The notes under the pieces were generated by a model. The model was not told the origin of the DNA. It worked only from the letters and a program-made list of their open reading frames with translations, and did no database searches. A stretch of 30,932 nucleotides of DNA from Chromera velia (taxonomy: Eukaryota; Sar; Chromeraceae): the NCBI GenBank assembly GCA_018398765.1, contig JAHBMJ010001440.1:1-30932 (forward strand), given 5' to 3'. Shown one piece after another: positions 30,640-30,932 of this stretch (positions are counted from its first letter, which is position 1; every line of letters begins with the position of its first letter). The position numbers were made by a program, and so were the translations under genes.

Positions 30640-30845
30640 ATGAAGAAGAAGAAGAAAAAGGAAAAAAAGAAGAGGAAAAAGGTTTATTCTTGGAGAAAAT
30701 AGAAGGAGGAGATGGTTTGAGAACCCAGTCTGGAATTGACATGAAAGCAGAGGGGTGGGAAGAGGAAGATAAAGAGGAGGAGGAGGAAGAAGAGGAGGAG
30801 GAGGAGGAGGAGGAGGAGGAGGAAGAAGAAGAAGACGAAGAAGAA

Positions 30846-30921
<76 letters not shown>

Positions 30922-30932
30922 AAGAAGAAGAA
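30640..30932. repeat. GAA/GAG polypurine array at the window edge
   Basis: About 290 bp of purine-only triplet repeats (GAA, GAG, AAG) on the plus strand, reaching the right edge. On the LINE sense strand it is a TTC/CTC array just upstream of the endonuclease ATG and may be part of the element's 5' UTR. The poly-Glu open frame across it is not taken as a gene. Confidence 0.9.

Larger units (their letters stand above)
26394..30932 (-). mobile_element. Decayed non-LTR retrotransposon (LINE), reaching the right edge
   Basis: The coding strand is minus, with at least 4.5 kb in the window. From 5' to 3': a CTT/TTC-rich 5' region (30932 to about 30640), an APE-type endonuclease (about 30610-29480), a basic Lys/Arg/Glu-rich linker (about 29283-28951), reverse transcriptase (28869-27493), a C-terminal region with a Cys/His cluster (27483-26608) and a 3' UTR ending in a TAAG tail. 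Several frame changes and in-frame stops (27493-27495, about 27181, 26821) show that it no longer encodes a full protein. No target-site duplication can be checked because the 5' end is at or beyond the window edge. The clade is not certain; the APE endonuclease plus RT layout excludes the restriction-like-endonuclease LINEs. Confidence 0.85.

Noticed and set aside
30576-30893. Plus-strand ORF ending in a long poly-Glu run
   Set aside because: It is the complement of the LINE 5' pyrimidine array and overlaps the antisense of the endonuclease start.
1-30932. tRNA, rRNA, CRISPR or prokaryotic operon features
   Set aside because: No cloverleaf, rRNA segment, spacer-repeat array or Shine-Dalgarno-led gene strings were found; introns and presequences mark nuclear eukaryotic DNA.

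Overview
The window looks like nuclear DNA of a eukaryotic alga with a complex (secondary, red-lineage) plastid. Genes have GT-AG introns whose phases join cleanly. Two predicted proteins begin with a signal peptide followed by a basic, Ser/Gly-rich transit-like stretch. Introns and spacers carry very long microsatellites. A chromerid such as Chromera, or a related alveolate or stramenopile, fits best. That assignment is inference; no marker gene is present.

Layout. 720-4309 (-): a three-exon gene for a coiled-coil + P-loop ATPase + nuclease-like protein of the Crinkler/RHS ('CR') type, broken by two frameshifts. 5194-7140 (+): an intronless secreted Ntn-hydrolase of the C45/acyltransferase type. 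7141-10874: AT-rich and microsatellite-rich spacer with two well-delimited MITEs, one with TA duplications (7540-7765) and one with perfect 8-bp duplications (8037-8292). 10875-13578 (-): a five-exon TauD/TfdA-type Fe(II)/2-oxoglutarate dioxygenase with one frameshift, whose first intron holds a 79-bp perfect-arm palindrome. 14316-16361 (+): a two-exon YdcZ-type DMT membrane protein, its intron filled by an AATG-type repeat. 16362-19119: spacer with about 3.5 copies of a 200-230 bp tandem repeat. 19120-21659 (-): a four-exon plastid-targeted FAD4/PEDS1-type (Kua/CarF) desaturase, with about 500 bp of GAAA repeat in intron 2. 22198-24779 (+): a four-exon plastid-targeted single-PDZ protein. 26394-30932 (-): a decayed non-LTR retrotransposon (APE endonuclease, reverse transcriptase, Cys/His tail, 3' TAAG tail) running to or past the right edge.

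The six host genes form three head-to-head pairs (CR/C45, TauD/YdcZ, FAD4-like/PDZ), with 540-890 bp between start codons. Mobile elements and tandem repeats lie mainly in the convergent spacers. The FAD4-like/PDZ pair is the most coherent: both products appear bound for the plastid and share one intergenic region. The exon structures were worked out by eye from splice signals, phase agreement and family motifs, so transcript data should override them.
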